A stretch of DNA of 64,000 nucleotides from Stenotrophomonas tumulicola (GCF_014117215.1 NZ_JACGXS010000003.1:1-64000), one strand, 5' to 3'; numbered from the stretch's first letter, positions 11,647-20,875 are shown. Made by a program: numbers and translations. Notes: generated by a model from the sequence alone, not told the origin.

Positions 11647-12867
11647 ATGACCGTTGTCGCCGCAAGCATCGATGAAACCCTGCACCGTGAACTGCGCGCC
11701 GCCGCAGGCGGATGCCAGCACGCCTACGGACGCATCGTGCTGGCGTGCCAGAACACGGTCACTGCCATTGCACTGGCCATCACCGGCGACCGCCAGGCCA
11801 GCGAGGACATCGCGCAGGACGCTTTCGTGCGCGGCTGGCAGCAACTGCACCAACTGCGCAACCCGTCCAGCTTCCTGCCCTGGCTGCGCCAGATCACCCG
11901 CAACCTGGCCCGCGACTGGCTGCGCTCGCAGCGGGGCCGGCCATTGTCCGGGGAGGCCGCCGAGCTGGCCATCAGCATGGCCGCCGACCCGGCACCCGAC
12001 GCCGCCGATCGCTTGCAGCGCATAGAAGAAGAGGTCGCCGCCGAAGACATCATTTCCGCGCTGCCCGAGGACAGCCGCGAAGTGCTGCTGCTGTATTACC
12101 GCGAAGGCCAACGTTCGCAGCAGGTGGCGGGGCTGCTGGGGCTCAGCGACGCGGCGGTGCGCAAGCGCCTGTCGCGCGCACGTGGCATGGTCCGCGATGG
12201 CCTGCTGCAGCGCTTCGGTGAGTTCGCGCGCAGCACCGCACCCAGCGCAGCCTTCGCCACCACGGTGGTATCGATGCTGATGGTGGTCGCACCAGGCACG
12301 GCCAGCGCAGCCATCATCCTAGGTACCACCGTCGGCGTCGGCGGCAGCAAACTGGGACTGGGAGGAGCCAGCGCAACCGGCGGTACGGCGCTGGGGTCAC
12401 TGACCGCTGCCGCCAGCCAGGTGCCGCTGCTGGCGGACAACGTCAACGTCGGTGGGATCGCCATCGCCGTGGTCGTCGGCACCGCGGCCGGTTATCTGGG
12501 CGGACGGTATCTGATGGCATTTGCCGAAACGCCGGAAGAACGCACGTGCATCCGCCGCTTCGTACACGTCAACACCTTCACTGCGCTGGCCGTATGCCTG
12601 AGCGTACTGCTGGTGACTTTGCTGGCGCTGCCGGTATGGATCGGCCTGACGGTACTGATAGCCGGGCTGGCGCTCGTCTGCTGGCAGTGCCTGGTACCGT
12701 TGCAGCGGATCATGGCGCCGCTGGTGGCACGCGATTCAGCGCGGCGCGGCCGTCGCGGGAAGAACTGGAAATATGAAGCGATGTACGGACGTCCCGCCGT
12801 ATTTGCATCCGCTGTACTGGTGCTGCTGGGCATAGGATACGTCCTGTGGAAGAACGGCGTCCTGTAA
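11647..12867 (+). CDS. ECF-type sigma factor fused to a multi-span membrane domain
   Basis: A 406-aa protein. Residues 1-190 are a sigma-70/ECF module: region 2 with SEDIAQDAFVRGWQQLHQLR and FLPWLRQITRNLARDWLR, and region 4 with LPEDSREVLLLYYREGQ followed by an HTH (QVAGLLGLSDAAVRKRLSRA). The remaining part has about five hydrophobic segments (roughly 203-230, 268-290, 308-330, 331-350 and 384-401) with no recognised domain. The sigma module would therefore be membrane-tethered. No separate anti-sigma gene is adjacent; the membrane part could act in cis. The start at 11647 has AGGAGC upstream and gives a normal ECF N-terminus. Confidence 0.85.
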   Translation: MTVVAASIDETLHRELRAAAGGCQHAYGRIVLACQNTVTAIALAITGDRQASEDIAQDAFVRGWQQLHQLRNPSSFLPWLRQITRNLARDWLRSQRGRPLSGEAAELAISMAADPAPDAADRLQRIEEEVAAEDIISALPEDSREVLLLYYREGQRSQQVAGLLGLSDAAVRKRLSRARGMVRDGLLQRFGEFARSTAPSAAFATTVVSMLMVVAPGTASAAIILGTTVGVGGSKLGLGGASATGGTALGSLTAAASQVPLLADNVNVGGIAIAVVVGTAAGYLGGRYLMAFAETPEERTCIRRFVHVNTFTALAVCLSVLLVTLLALPVWIGLTVLIAGLALVCWQCLVPLQRIMAPLVARDSARRGRRGKNWKYEAMYGRPAVFASAVLVLLGIGYVLWKNGVL

Positions 12868-13262
12868 ACGCTGCGACCGGTCGCGGCCCCGCCCTGCGGC
12901 AACGCCGTCTTGCTGTTCCGGGCAGCACGCTGCTGCGCCTGCCCGGCTGAATCACGCCGGGCGCATTCGCCGTGGGCACAAGGGCACCTTCGTGCGGCTC
13001 TACAGCAGGACTGCCATGATTGCGATGGACCTCGCCGTGCTGCCACCGTAGTGCAAGCGTTGCATGGCGCTGGGCTGCGCTGGACAGGCACCATGAACAG
13101 GTCGGATGAGCCGCGCCAACAAACTATCCAATGACGAAAGATTTCTTCGATCTTCCTTTACAGCAACCTGTAGGGCGCGCCGGGAGGACGAGTCATATCG
13201 TGGATGCGTGCAGCAGTGCCGAACGCTGTCGCACGCATCCACACACCAATATGGAATCGCTC
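12868..13262. other. Intergenic region without a convincing gene
   Basis: 395 bases. Short open frames exist but lack ribosome sites, codon bias or recognisable motifs. GC drops from about 13110 onward compared with the neighbourhood, continuing into the small gene that follows, which may mark acquired DNA. Confidence 0.5.
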
Positions 13263-13511
13263 ATGTCATTACGCATAACAACACTCGCCTTGTTATTGAT
13301 CTCCTGTTCGGCTGCATCAGCCACTGAACGCGCATCACCCTACTCATGCTGGGACACCAAATACCTCTCTCTCAAGGTCGAGGTCCTGGCCGATTCCCTG
13401 GAAGACGCACGCGAGAAAGGATATCGCAGGCTTCTGGCAAGCCCAATGGGCTTCCCCATCGAAAAAAAACGCGTGGTATGCCAGCCGGGATCCATCTTCC
13501 CGTTGCCGTGA
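13263..13511 (+). CDS. Small secreted hypothetical protein
   Basis: An 82-aa product with a signal peptide (MSLRITTLALLLISCSAASA) and a mature part of about 60 residues with two Cys (YSCWDTKYLSL, RVVCQPGSIFPLP), which might form a disulfide. I do not recognise a family. An upstream ATG at 13251 would add four residues; 13263 gives the better signal peptide. Codon use is less GC-rich than the neighbours (TTATTGATC, TCATTACGC), suggesting transfer or an orphan gene. It ends in a strong stem-loop shared with the convergent EF-hand gene. Confidence 0.6.
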   Translation: MSLRITTLALLLISCSAASATERASPYSCWDTKYLSLKVEVLADSLEDAREKGYRRLLASPMGFPIEKKRVVCQPGSIFPLP

Positions 13512-13516
13512 AACGT

Positions 13517-13551
13517 CTGACTCCCGTCGCCGCGCAGGCGACGGGAGTCAG
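13517..13551. terminator. 15-bp stem-loop between convergent genes
   Basis: CTGACTCCCGTCGCC (13517-13531) pairs perfectly with GGCGACGGGAGTCAG (13537-13551) around GCGCA. It lies between the small secreted gene and the EF-hand gene and can fold on both strands. There is no T-run, so termination efficiency is uncertain. Confidence 0.7.
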
Positions 13552-13560
13552 AGGGGCGCG

Positions 13561-14139
13561 TTATTTCGTCAGCGGCGCCACACCGGGGCGGCCTTCATGG
13601 CCTTCACGGCCATGGCGTGGCCCGTGCATCGGGCCCTTCGCGGCATCGAACTCGGCCTTGCTCAGCTGGCCATCCTTGTTGGTATCGGCAGCTGCAAACC
13701 ACGCATCACGATGCTGCTTCATGCGCAGCTCGCGGTCGGCCTTGTCCAGGAAGCCGTCCTTGTTGAGGTCCATCTGATCGAAACGCTCGGCCAAGCGCGG
13801 ATCAGCCTTGGCTTCCTCCCGGCTGATGCGACCGTCCTTGTTGACGTCCAGCTTCGCCAGCTGCTCGCCGTGGCCACGGCCCGGGCCACGATGCCCGTGC
13901 TTGCCGCGCGGCATTTCCTCGCGTGACAGCTTGCCGTCCTTGTTGGTGTCCAGCTGGTCGAACTTCGCCAGCAGGCGTGGCGACGAAGCAGCTTCGGTAC
14001 GGTCGATGAAACCATCGTTGTTGCTGTCCAGCTTGGCTGGACGCTGGGGCGCGGCGGTCGGGGCATCAGCGGCCAGCGCGATACCGGTGGCGGAAGTGCC
14101 CAACAGCAGGGCCAGCAGCAGGGGGGTACGCAGGGTCAT
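13561..14139 (-). CDS. Secreted protein with five EF-hand motifs
   Basis: A 192-aa exported protein (signal peptide MTLRTPLLLALLLGTSATGI then ALAADA) carrying five calcium-binding EF-hand loops: residues 38-49 (DSNNDGFIDRTE), 64-75 (DTNKDGKLSREE), 98-109 (DVNKDGRISREE), 124-135 (DLNKDGFLDKAD, with Asp rather than Glu at position 12) and 152-163 (DTNKDGQLSKAE). Gly/His-rich linkers (GKHGHRGPGRGHGEQ, GPMHGPRHGREG) could bind metals. Function is unknown; a periplasmic Ca2+ buffer or sensor is the simplest idea. The start at 14139 has GGAGTGA upstream. It is divergent from bpt. Confidence 0.85.
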   Translation of the reverse strand: MTLRTPLLLALLLGTSATGIALAADAPTAAPQRPAKLDSNNDGFIDRTEAASSPRLLAKFDQLDTNKDGKLSREEMPRGKHGHRGPGRGHGEQLAKLDVNKDGRISREEAKADPRLAERFDQMDLNKDGFLDKADRELRMKQHRDAWFAAADTNKDGQLSKAEFDAAKGPMHGPRHGREGHEGRPGVAPLTK

Positions 14140-14293
14140 GGTGTCACTCCAGTAGAAGGGATACGCCGGGGTGATTCGATCACCCACGGGTAACAACAAC
14201 GCCCGGCTGCAGCGACGGTTTACCGCCCTGCCCGCCGCGTTCATCGGGCAGACAGTCGCGGCCGCTGAGACACCCAGCCGCTATGCTGTGCAC

Positions 14294-15049
14294 ATGGCGA
14301 TCCACAGCGACCGAGACGACGACCTGCGACTGTTCCAGACCGGCGAGCACCCCTGCGGTTACTGGCCAGACCGGACCGCGCGCGACCTGGTGCTGGATCC
14401 CCACGACCGGCGCCTGGGCGGGCTGTATCCGATGGCCCTGGGCTGGGGCTTCCGGCGCAGTGGCGACCTGGTCTACCGGCCGCACTGTGCACAGTGCCAT
14501 GCCTGCGTGGCCGTACGCATCCCGGTGCAGCGCTTTGCCGCTGACCGCAGCCAGCGCCGCTGTGCTGTCCGCAATGCGGATCTGGAAGTACGCATCACCG
14601 CGGCAGCCGCCAGCGACGAGCTGTTCGCCCTGTATCACCGCTACCTCGCCCATCGGCATGCCGATGGCGGCATGGACGACCATGGTCCGCACGAGTTCGA
14701 GCAGTTCCTGATCGGCAGCTGGTCGCATACGCGGTTCATGGAAATGCGCCTGCCGCCAACGCACGGTGGGCCGGGTGAACTGATCGGCGTGGCGGTCACC
14801 GATGTCACCGACAGCGGCCTGTCGGCGGTGTATACGTTCTTCGACCCTGACCATGCCCAGCGTGGCCTGGGCACCTTCGCGATCCTGCAGCAGATCGCCT
14901 GGGCCCATCGCGAGGGCCTGCCCCACCTGTACCTGGGTTACTGGATCCGCGACCACCGCAAGATGGACTACAAGCGCCGGTTTCATCCGCTGGAGGCATA
15001 CGACGGCCGCCGCTGGATCGATTTCGACCCCGAACAGGCCGGGCGCTGA
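14294..15049 (+). CDS. bpt: Aspartate/glutamate leucyltransferase (Bpt)
   Basis: N-end-rule aminoacyl-tRNA-protein transferase that adds Leu to proteins with N-terminal Asp or Glu, targeting them to ClpS/ClpAP. The 251-aa product has the family motifs [37 protein letters not shown] (Cys-rich N-terminal site with CHAC), [14 protein letters not shown] and [18 protein letters not shown]. The start at 14294 gives the expected length; the frame is open upstream into the EF-hand promoter but lacks support. Confidence 0.93.
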   Translation: MAIHSDRDDDLRLFQTGEHPCGYWPDRTARDLVLDPHDRRLGGLYPMALGWGFRRSGDLVYRPHCAQCHACVAVRIPVQRFAADRSQRRCAVRNADLEVRITAAAASDELFALYHRYLAHRHADGGMDDHGPHEFEQFLIGSWSHTRFMEMRLPPTHGGPGELIGVAVTDVTDSGLSAVYTFFDPDHAQRGLGTFAILQQIAWAHREGLPHLYLGYWIRDHRKMDYKRRFHPLEAYDGRRWIDFDPEQAGR

Positions 15050-15087
15050 CAAACCACTGACACCGGCGCCAGTGCACAATATCGCGC

Positions 15088-16293
15088 ATGAACGCTAAAG
15101 CCCTGATCACCGCCCTGGCCCTGCTGTGCAGCGCCTGCGCGCAGATACCCGAACGGACCGCCGCAATGGCCGAATCCACTCCTGCCACGCTGCGGCTGGC
15201 CACCTACAACACCTCGCTGTATTCGGACGAAAGCGGTGGGTTGATCACCGAACTGCAGGGCGACAGCGCGCATGCGCGCAAGATCGCCGCGGTATTGCAA
15301 CAGGTCCGCCCGGACCTGGTCCTGCTGAACGAATTCGACTACGACGATGCGCACCGGGCTGCCGATCTCTTCCAGCAGCGGTATCTGGAAGTGGCCCAGC
15401 CGGGCGGCGGCGAGCCCCTGCATTTCGCCTACCGCTATCTCGCACCGGTAAACACCGGCGTGCAGAGCGGACTGGACCTGGACAACAACGGCGAGATCGG
15501 CGGCGAAGGCCGCAACCGCGGCAACGATGCCTGGGGCTACGGGTTGCACCCCGGCCAATACGGCATGCTGGTACTGTCGCGCTACCCGATCGACGAAGCC
15601 CAGGTGCGCAGCTTCCAGTTGCTGAAGTGGAACACGCTGCCGGGTGCGATCCGGCCGCTGGACCCGCGTACCGGCAAGAGTTTCTACAGCGACGAAGTGT
15701 GGTCGCAGCTGCGCCTGTCGTCCAAGTCGCATTGGGATGTCCCGGTGCGCACGCCGTCCGGCGTGGTGCATGCACTGGTGTCCCACCCCACCCCGCCCGT
15801 CTTCGATGGCCCGGAAAAGCGCAATGCCGCACGTAACCACGACGAACTGCGGCTGTGGCAGGAATACCTGTCGGCAGGCGACAAGCCCTGGCTGTGCGAT
15901 GACCAGCAGCGTTGCGGCGGGCTGGCCCAGGATGCGCGCTTCGTGATCCTGGGTGACCTCAACAACGACCCGGTGGACGGCGACGGCCGCCACGAGGGCA
16001 TCCTCGAACTGATCGAGAACCCGCGCGTGCTGCGCCATGCCACGCCCTCCAGCGTCGGTGGTGAGCAGACCAGCCAGGCCTATGCAGCCAAGGGCATCGC
16101 CCGTCGCGGCGCGCCGCAGCATGCGACCGGCGATTTCGGCCCGAAATCCGGCACCATGCGGCTGGATTACGTGCTGCCCTCGGTCGGCTTCGACTACGTC
16201 GGCGGCGGCGTGTTCTGGCCGGCTGAAGGCACCGCCGAAGCGAAGATTGCCGACGGCAGCGACCACCACCTCGTCTGGGCCGACGTCAAATAA
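15088..16293 (+). CDS. Endonuclease/exonuclease/phosphatase-family lipoprotein
   Basis: A 401-aa exported protein with a lipobox-like signal (ALITALALLCSACAQ). The EEP fold is shown by LRLATYNTSLY, VLLNEFDYDD (metal-binding Glu), VSHPTPPVFDG, RFVILGDLNNDPVDGDG and GSDHHLVWADVK at the C-terminus. The segment LDLDNNGEIGGEGRNRGND resembles a Ca2+-binding loop. Proteins of this kind act as extracellular phosphodiesterases or phosphatases; the substrate cannot be deduced. It starts 38 bases after bpt and ends just before a 36-bp-arm hairpin. Confidence 0.85.
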   Translation: MNAKALITALALLCSACAQIPERTAAMAESTPATLRLATYNTSLYSDESGGLITELQGDSAHARKIAAVLQQVRPDLVLLNEFDYDDAHRAADLFQQRYLEVAQPGGGEPLHFAYRYLAPVNTGVQSGLDLDNNGEIGGEGRNRGNDAWGYGLHPGQYGMLVLSRYPIDEAQVRSFQLLKWNTLPGAIRPLDPRTGKSFYSDEVWSQLRLSSKSHWDVPVRTPSGVVHALVSHPTPPVFDGPEKRNAARNHDELRLWQEYLSAGDKPWLCDDQQRCGGLAQDARFVILGDLNNDPVDGDGRHEGILELIENPRVLRHATPSSVGGEQTSQAYAAKGIARRGAPQHATGDFGPKSGTMRLDYVLPSVGFDYVGGGVFWPAEGTAEAKIADGSDHHLVWADVK

Positions 16294-16294
16294 G

Positions 16295-16370
16295 AAAAGG
16301 AGACGGAGGGGATCAAGGCGTTCTTGGCCAACTCTGGCCAAGAACGCCTTGATCCCCTCCGTCTCCTTTT
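16295..16370. terminator. 36-bp perfect hairpin, bidirectional terminator
   Basis: The arms 16295-16330 and 16335-16370 are exact reverse complements (left arm begins AAAAGGAGACGGAGGGGATC) around ACTC. Both ends are A/T-rich, so each strand gives a stem plus U-tract. It sits between convergent genes, 1 base from each stop. The core GACGGAGGGGAT is shared with the hairpin at 36853-36894. Confidence 0.9.
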
Positions 16371-16371
16371 T

Positions 16372-17559
16372 TCAGGAGCGCAGTTCCACGCCGATGATGG
16401 CGGCGGCATCGCGTGCGGTGGCGCGTGCCTGGTCGACATCTTCACCGCGTGCCAGCGTTACCCCGACGCGGCGGTGGCCGTGCACGCTGGGCTTGCCGAA
16501 CAGCCTGACGGCCGTGTCGGGCACCTGCAGCGCCGCCGCCACGTTGTTGAAGTACGGTACGCCCTCGCCATGCGCCAGCAGTGCGCAGGATGCCGACGGT
16601 CCCTGCTGGCGGATCACCGGGATCGGCAGCCCCAGGATCGCGCGCGCATGCAGCGCGAACTCACTCAGTTCCTGCGATACCAAAGTCACCAGGCCGGTAT
16701 CGTGCGGGCGCGGCGACACCTCGCTGAACCAGACCTCGTCGCCCTTGACGAACAATTCCACTCCGAACAATCCCCAGCCGCCCAGGTCATCGGTGATGGC
16801 TCGGGATATCTGCTGCGCACGCTCCAGCGCCTTGGCCGACATCGCCTGCGGCTGCCAGCTTTCGCGATAATCACCATCCTTCTGCAGGTGCCCGATGGGG
16901 TCGCAGAATGACGTGCCACCCGCATGGCGCACGGTCAGCAGGGTGATCTCGTAATCGAAATCGATGAAGCCCTCGACGATGCAGCGCCCTGCACCGGCAC
17001 GGCCACCGGTCTGCGCGTATTCCCAGGCGGGCCCGATATCGGCGTCCCGGCGCAGCGTGCTCTGGCCCTTGCCTGAAGAGGACATCACCGGCTTGACCAC
17101 GCAGGGCACGCCGATAGCCTTCACCGCGTCGCGGTATTCCGCTTCGGTATCAACGAACCGGTAGGCCGATGTCGGCAGGCCAAGCGTCTCGGCCGCCAGC
17201 CGACGGATGCCTTCGCGATCCATGGTCAAGCGGGCCGCGCGCGCGGTTGGAATGACCCGCAGGCCCTGTTCCTGTTCCAGCTGGACCAGCGTTTCGGTGT
17301 GGATGGCCTCGATCTCCGGGACGACCAGGTGCGGCTTCTCCAGCGCGATCAACTCGCGCAGCGCCATCGCATCGAGCATGTCGATGACGTGCGCGCGATG
17401 GGCTACCTGCATCGCCGGCGCATCGGCGTAGCGGTCGGCCGCGATCACTTCCACCCCCAACCGCTGCAGTTCGATGGCCACTTCCTTGCCGAGTTCGCCC
17501 GAGCCCAGCAGCAACACGCGGGTGGCGGAGGGGGACAACGGGGTTCCGAATGCAGGCAT
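16372..17559 (-). CDS. purT: Formate-dependent GAR transformylase PurT
   Basis: ATP-grasp enzyme of purine synthesis that makes formyl-GAR from GAR, formate and ATP, the folate-independent alternative to PurN. The 395-aa product has the N-terminal dinucleotide-like loop [18 protein letters not shown]-grasp features [12 protein letters not shown] and [20 protein letters not shown], and [14 protein letters not shown] near the C-terminal domain. It is single-gene, convergent with the upstream EEP lipoprotein gene across the hairpin and divergent from the SPFH operon. Confidence 0.95.
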   Translation of the reverse strand: MPAFGTPLSPSATRVLLLGSGELGKEVAIELQRLGVEVIAADRYADAPAMQVAHRAHVIDMLDAMALRELIALEKPHLVVPEIEAIHTETLVQLEQEQGLRVIPTARAARLTMDREGIRRLAAETLGLPTSAYRFVDTEAEYRDAVKAIGVPCVVKPVMSSSGKGQSTLRRDADIGPAWEYAQTGGRAGAGRCIVEGFIDFDYEITLLTVRHAGGTSFCDPIGHLQKDGDYRESWQPQAMSAKALERAQQISRAITDDLGGWGLFGVELFVKGDEVWFSEVSPRPHDTGLVTLVSQELSEFALHARAILGLPIPVIRQQGPSASCALLAHGEGVPYFNNVAAALQVPDTAVRLFGKPSVHGHRRVGVTLARGEDVDQARATARDAAAIIGVELRS

Positions 17560-17631
17560 GGCAGCGATCCAACGGCAATGTGAAGGCGGGTGGGCATTCT
17601 ATCCGCTCAGCCGCGAGCCGACGGACGGTAC

Positions 17632-17659
17632 TTGCCATGTGATATCACTTTGATATCTT
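17632..17659 (+). promoter_or_regulatory. SPFH operon promoter with TGATATCA operator-like sites
   Basis: TTGCCA (17632-17637) and TATCTT (17654-17659) with a 16-base spacer make a plausible sigma-70 promoter 28 bases before the SPFH start. Inside it are the perfect palindrome TGATATCA (17640-17647) and a second TGATATC (17651-17657), 11 bases apart and overlapping the -10. The ribbon-helix-helix protein encoded second in the operon is a natural candidate to bind them (inference). Confidence 0.6.
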
Positions 17660-17687
17660 CATATTGGACCCTCAAGGACGTATCGCC

Positions 17688-18569
17688 ATGAAAGAGAAGC
17701 CCATCCGCTCCCTCAACGGCCTCGGCGTGGTTGCTGCGGCACTGGCCGCCGGCGCCGTCGCCGCCCTGCTTTTCCTGTATGCGGTCAGCACCACCGGGGG
17801 CACCCGCGCGGCCGCCCTGGTGGTGATACTGGCGATGATCGTGCTGGCCGCCGTCGCCGTGTTCGCCCTGGCGGGCCTCTACACCGTCCAGCCCAACCAG
17901 GCTGCCGTGCTGAGCCTGTTCGGCAAGTACGTGGGTACGGTGAAAGACAACGGCCTGCGCTGGAACAACCCCTTCTATGCCAAGCGCCGGGTCAGCCAGC
18001 GCGTGCGCAATTTCGAGAGCGGCAAGTTGAAGGTCAACGAGCTGGACGGCAGCCCGATCGAGATCGCCGCCGTGATCGTGTGGCAGGTCGTCGACGCCTC
18101 CGAAGCGGTCTACAACGTGGACGATTATGAAAGCTTCGTGCACATCCAGTCCGAGTCCGCCCTGCGTGCGATGGCCACCAGCTACCCCTACGACCAGCAC
18201 GAAGAGGGCCAGCTTGCCCTGCGCAGCCATGCCAGCGAGATTTCCCTGCACCTGAAGAACGAGCTGGCCGAACGCCTGGCCGATGCGGGCGTACAGATCA
18301 TCGATGCACGCATCAGCCACCTCGCCTACGCCGCCGAGATCGCCCAGGCGATGCTGCAGCGCCAGCAGGCCAATGCGGTGATCGCCGCGCGTACCCGCAT
18401 CGTCGCCGGTGCGGTAGGCATGGTCGAAATGGCGCTGGCCGAACTGCAGAAGAACGGCGTGGTGCAACTGGATGAAGAGCGCAAGGCACACATGGTCAGC
18501 AACCTGCTTACCGTGCTGTGCTCGGACCGCGGCACCCAGCCGGTGGTCAACACCGGATCGTTGTACTGA
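17688..18569 (+). CDS. SPFH/Band 7 domain membrane protein
   Basis: A 293-aa protein with two N-terminal transmembrane helices ([20 protein letters not shown] and [20 protein letters not shown]) followed by an SPFH domain ([57 protein letters not shown]) and a helical region ([20 protein letters not shown]). Such proteins form oligomeric membrane scaffolds. It leads an operon with a ribbon-helix-helix regulator, DUF4177 protein, hydrolase and PH-like protein. The ATG at 17688 has AAGGA upstream. Confidence 0.88.
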   Translation: MKEKPIRSLNGLGVVAAALAAGAVAALLFLYAVSTTGGTRAAALVVILAMIVLAAVAVFALAGLYTVQPNQAAVLSLFGKYVGTVKDNGLRWNNPFYAKRRVSQRVRNFESGKLKVNELDGSPIEIAAVIVWQVVDASEAVYNVDDYESFVHIQSESALRAMATSYPYDQHEEGQLALRSHASEISLHLKNELAERLADAGVQIIDARISHLAYAAEIAQAMLQRQQANAVIAARTRIVAGAVGMVEMALAELQKNGVVQLDEERKAHMVSNLLTVLCSDRGTQPVVNTGSLY

Positions 18570-18643
18570 TATTGATTGGACGATGACAGGCACGCCCCGG
18601 CCCATGGCTGGGGCGCACTGGAACCGTCGCCGCAGGAGTTTTC

Positions 18644-18823
18644 ATGAGCGAGAAGAAAGCCTACCCGCTACGCATCAACGCCGATGTCCTGGCCGCGGCG
18701 CAGCGCTGGGCCGACGACGAGCTGCGCAGCCTCAATGCCCAGATCGAATACGTGCTGCGCGATGCGCTGCGCAAGGCCGGGCGTCTGCCAAAACCCACTC
18801 CATCGCAGGAGAGCAAGGAATGA
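18644..18823 (+). CDS. Ribbon-helix-helix (Arc-like) DNA-binding protein
   Basis: A 59-aa protein: beta-strand [20 protein letters not shown], then helix [20 protein letters not shown], the Arc/MetJ pattern for dimeric RHH repressors. It starts with AGGAG 6 bases upstream and its stop overlaps the next start by 4 bases (ATGA). Likely autoregulates the operon through the TGATATCA sites at 17640-17657 (inference). Short proteins of this kind can also be antitoxins, but the neighbour does not look like a toxin. Confidence 0.85.
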   Translation: MSEKKAYPLRINADVLAAAQRWADDELRSLNAQIEYVLRDALRKAGRLPKPTPSQESKE

Positions 18824-18999
18824 GCAAGCGTTGGAATTACCTCAGCATCGAGATCAAGCCCGGGATGATGGGCGGCTTCAAGAACGAAGAAGTGCAGGCG
18901 GAACTGACCCGCCAGGGGCAACTGGGCTGGGAACTGGTGAACATCGTCTTCGCCGCGCCGCTGACCCCGGCGATCCTTGTGTTCAAGAAGGAGGCCTGA
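18820..18999 (+). CDS. DUF4177 domain protein
   Basis: A 59-aa protein ([20 protein letters not shown], then [14 protein letters not shown] and ILVFKKEA), matching the small alpha/beta DUF4177 pattern with the invariant GWELV. Function unknown. It overlaps the RHH gene by 4 bases and is followed by the hydrolase gene after 2 bases, so the cluster is tightly coupled. Confidence 0.82.
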   Translation: MSKRWNYLSIEIKPGMMGGFKNEEVQAELTRQGQLGWELVNIVFAAPLTPAILVFKKEA

Positions 19000-19001
19000 G
19001 C

Positions 19002-20288
19002 ATGGATGCGATGAGGACGATGATGGGCGCCGCGCTATGCCTGCTGGGCGGGATGGCCGGGGCGGCCGAGCCCACCCAGGTTGCCACCCGGCTGCTGGAG
19101 CACCTGCAGGCCGGACGTGTGGATGCGGCCGAAGCCATGCTCACCCCGCAGATGGCCCAGGCGGTGCCTGCCGACAAGCTGCACGGCATCTGGCAGTCGC
19201 TGGGCGAGCTGCAGCAGCGCGGTGAGCCGCGCGTCAGTGCGCAGCAGGGCATGCAGCTGGTGGAAGTTCCGCTGCAATTCGCCAGTGGTGCGGTGGTGGC
19301 GCAGGTAGCCGTGGATGCCCAGGACAAGGTGGCAGGCCTGTTGCTGCGTCCGGCACCGGCAGGGAAAGCTCCGCCGCCGCCCACCGACGCGACGTACACC
19401 GAAAACGACTTCAGCGTGCCCGAGGCCCGCGGCGCGCTTCCGGGAACGCTGGCCCTGCCCAAGGGCAAGGGCCCTTTCCCGGCCGTGGTGCTGGTGCACG
19501 GTTCCGGCCCGCAGGATCGCGACGAAAGCATCGGCGGCAACCGCCCGTTCCTTGACCTGGCACGCGGCCTGGCCGCACGCGGCATCGCGGTCCTGCGCTA
19601 TGACAAGCGCACCTTCGCCCGCCCGCAGGACTTCCAGCAACCGTTCGACGTGGACGATGAAACCACCGACGATGCCGTGGCCGCGCTGGCGGCCCTGGCA
19701 GCCGATCCGCGCATCGACGGCAGCCGTGTGTTCGTGCTCGGCCACAGCCAGGGCGGCATGTTGGCGCCCCGCATCGCCTCGCGCTGGCCACAGGCGCGCG
19801 GCGCCGTGCTGTGGGCAGCCCCCTCGCGCGGGCTGCTGGACCTGCTACCGGAACAGAACCGCTATCTGTTCCAGCTGGATGGCACCATCAGCGCGGAGGA
19901 ACAGGCATTCCTGGATACGCTGGATCGCCAGATCGCCGCCGCCCGGGGGGACGCTGCCGTCGCTGCCAGCGAGTTGCCGTTGGGCGTGCCGCAAGGCTTC
20001 TGGAAGAGCATTGAAGCCGTGGATGCCCGTGCCGATGCCAAGGCGCTGCGCAAGCCACTGCTGATGCTGCATGGCGGGCGGGACTTCCAGGTCCCCGATA
20101 CGGACTGGATGTTGTGGCAACAGGCGCTCCAGGGCCGCGAGGATGTGCAGTGGAAGTCCTATCCGGCGCTCAACCACATCGGCATCGCCGGCGATGGCCC
20201 CGGGTCGCTGAAGGAATACGCCCAGCCCGGGCATGTCGATGCGCGGCTGGTCGATGACGTGGCGTCCTGGGTGGAGTCGCAGCGGTGA
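19002..20288 (+). CDS. Secreted alpha/beta hydrolase with DUF3887-like N-terminus
   Basis: A 428-aa exported hydrolase. The signal peptide is MMGAALCLLGGMAGA, followed by a DUF3887-like domain (about 25-120: ATRLLEHLQAGRVDAAEAML) and a dienelactone/acyl-aminoacyl-peptidase-type hydrolase domain with oxyanion VLVHGSGPQDRDES, nucleophile elbow VLGHSQGGMLAP, acid LHGGRDFQVP and His ALNHIGIAG. The substrate is unknown. The last stop overlaps the following GTG start (GTGA). Confidence 0.87.
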   Translation: MDAMRTMMGAALCLLGGMAGAAEPTQVATRLLEHLQAGRVDAAEAMLTPQMAQAVPADKLHGIWQSLGELQQRGEPRVSAQQGMQLVEVPLQFASGAVVAQVAVDAQDKVAGLLLRPAPAGKAPPPPTDATYTENDFSVPEARGALPGTLALPKGKGPFPAVVLVHGSGPQDRDESIGGNRPFLDLARGLAARGIAVLRYDKRTFARPQDFQQPFDVDDETTDDAVAALAALAADPRIDGSRVFVLGHSQGGMLAPRIASRWPQARGAVLWAAPSRGLLDLLPEQNRYLFQLDGTISAEEQAFLDTLDRQIAAARGDAAVAASELPLGVPQGFWKSIEAVDARADAKALRKPLLMLHGGRDFQVPDTDWMLWQQALQGREDVQWKSYPALNHIGIAGDGPGSLKEYAQPGHVDARLVDDVASWVESQR

Positions 20289-20866
20289 GGGGCGCAAGCG
20301 ATCCACGCCGTTTCGAGGTCAGCGAGACCTCCACGCTGCGGCTGCTGTGGATCCTCCTGCCGATGCTGTCGTTCCTTGCGCTGACCGCTTACTACGCCCG
20401 CGATAGGGCCCAGCCTGCGGCAGGACCGTTCAGCCTCAGCCTGTCCCCGCCCTACTTCACCATGGGCGGTTCGGTCGGTTGGAGCGTGCTGGTCGTGGTC
20501 GTGCTGGCCGTGGTGCTGGCATGGAAGTTCTTCAACCGCAGGGTGCAACTGGATGGCGACATGCTGGAAGTGCGCTCCACGCTGTATCGCCGCCGTACGC
20601 CGGTCGCGCAGATGGATCTGGACCGGGCCGAGGTGGTGGATCTCAAAGGTGATCGCCACCATGGCCTGCGTTACAAGACCAATGCTTACAGCGTCCCCGG
20701 ATTCCATTCCGGCCACTACCGCCTGAGTGGCGGCGGCAAGGGTTTTGCACTGGTCACCGATACCCGTCGGGTGCTGGTCATCCCGGTGCGTGGCGGACCG
20801 ACGCTGCTGCTCAGCCTGGTCCAGCCGCAGGCCCTGCTGGCGGCCCTGCGCAAGGCCATCGGCTAG
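20285..20866 (+). CDS. PH-domain-like membrane protein
   Basis: A 193-aa protein with two transmembrane helices (LRLLWILLPMLSFLALTAYY and VGWSVLVVVVLAVVLAWKFF) and a C-terminal beta-rich region (VQLDGDMLEVRSTLYRRRTP, GFALVTDTRRVLVIPVRGG) like bacterial PH domains (YdbT/DUF304 class). It begins with GTG inside the hydrolase stop codon and is the last gene of the SPFH operon. Confidence 0.72.
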   Translation: MRGASDPRRFEVSETSTLRLLWILLPMLSFLALTAYYARDRAQPAAGPFSLSLSPPYFTMGGSVGWSVLVVVVLAVVLAWKFFNRRVQLDGDMLEVRSTLYRRRTPVAQMDLDRAEVVDLKGDRHHGLRYKTNAYSVPGFHSGHYRLSGGGKGFALVTDTRRVLVIPVRGGPTLLLSLVQPQALLAALRKAIG

Positions 20867-20875
20867 CGACGGAAG

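Noticed and set aside
12910..13327. Short reading frames in the gap after the sigma-factor gene
   Set aside because: No ribosome sites, no signal or domain, and overlapping frames on both strands.
18644..18999. Toxin-antitoxin pair made of the RHH and DUF4177 genes
   Set aside because: The DUF4177 product has no toxin motif and the genes sit inside an SPFH operon; autoregulation is a simpler reading.
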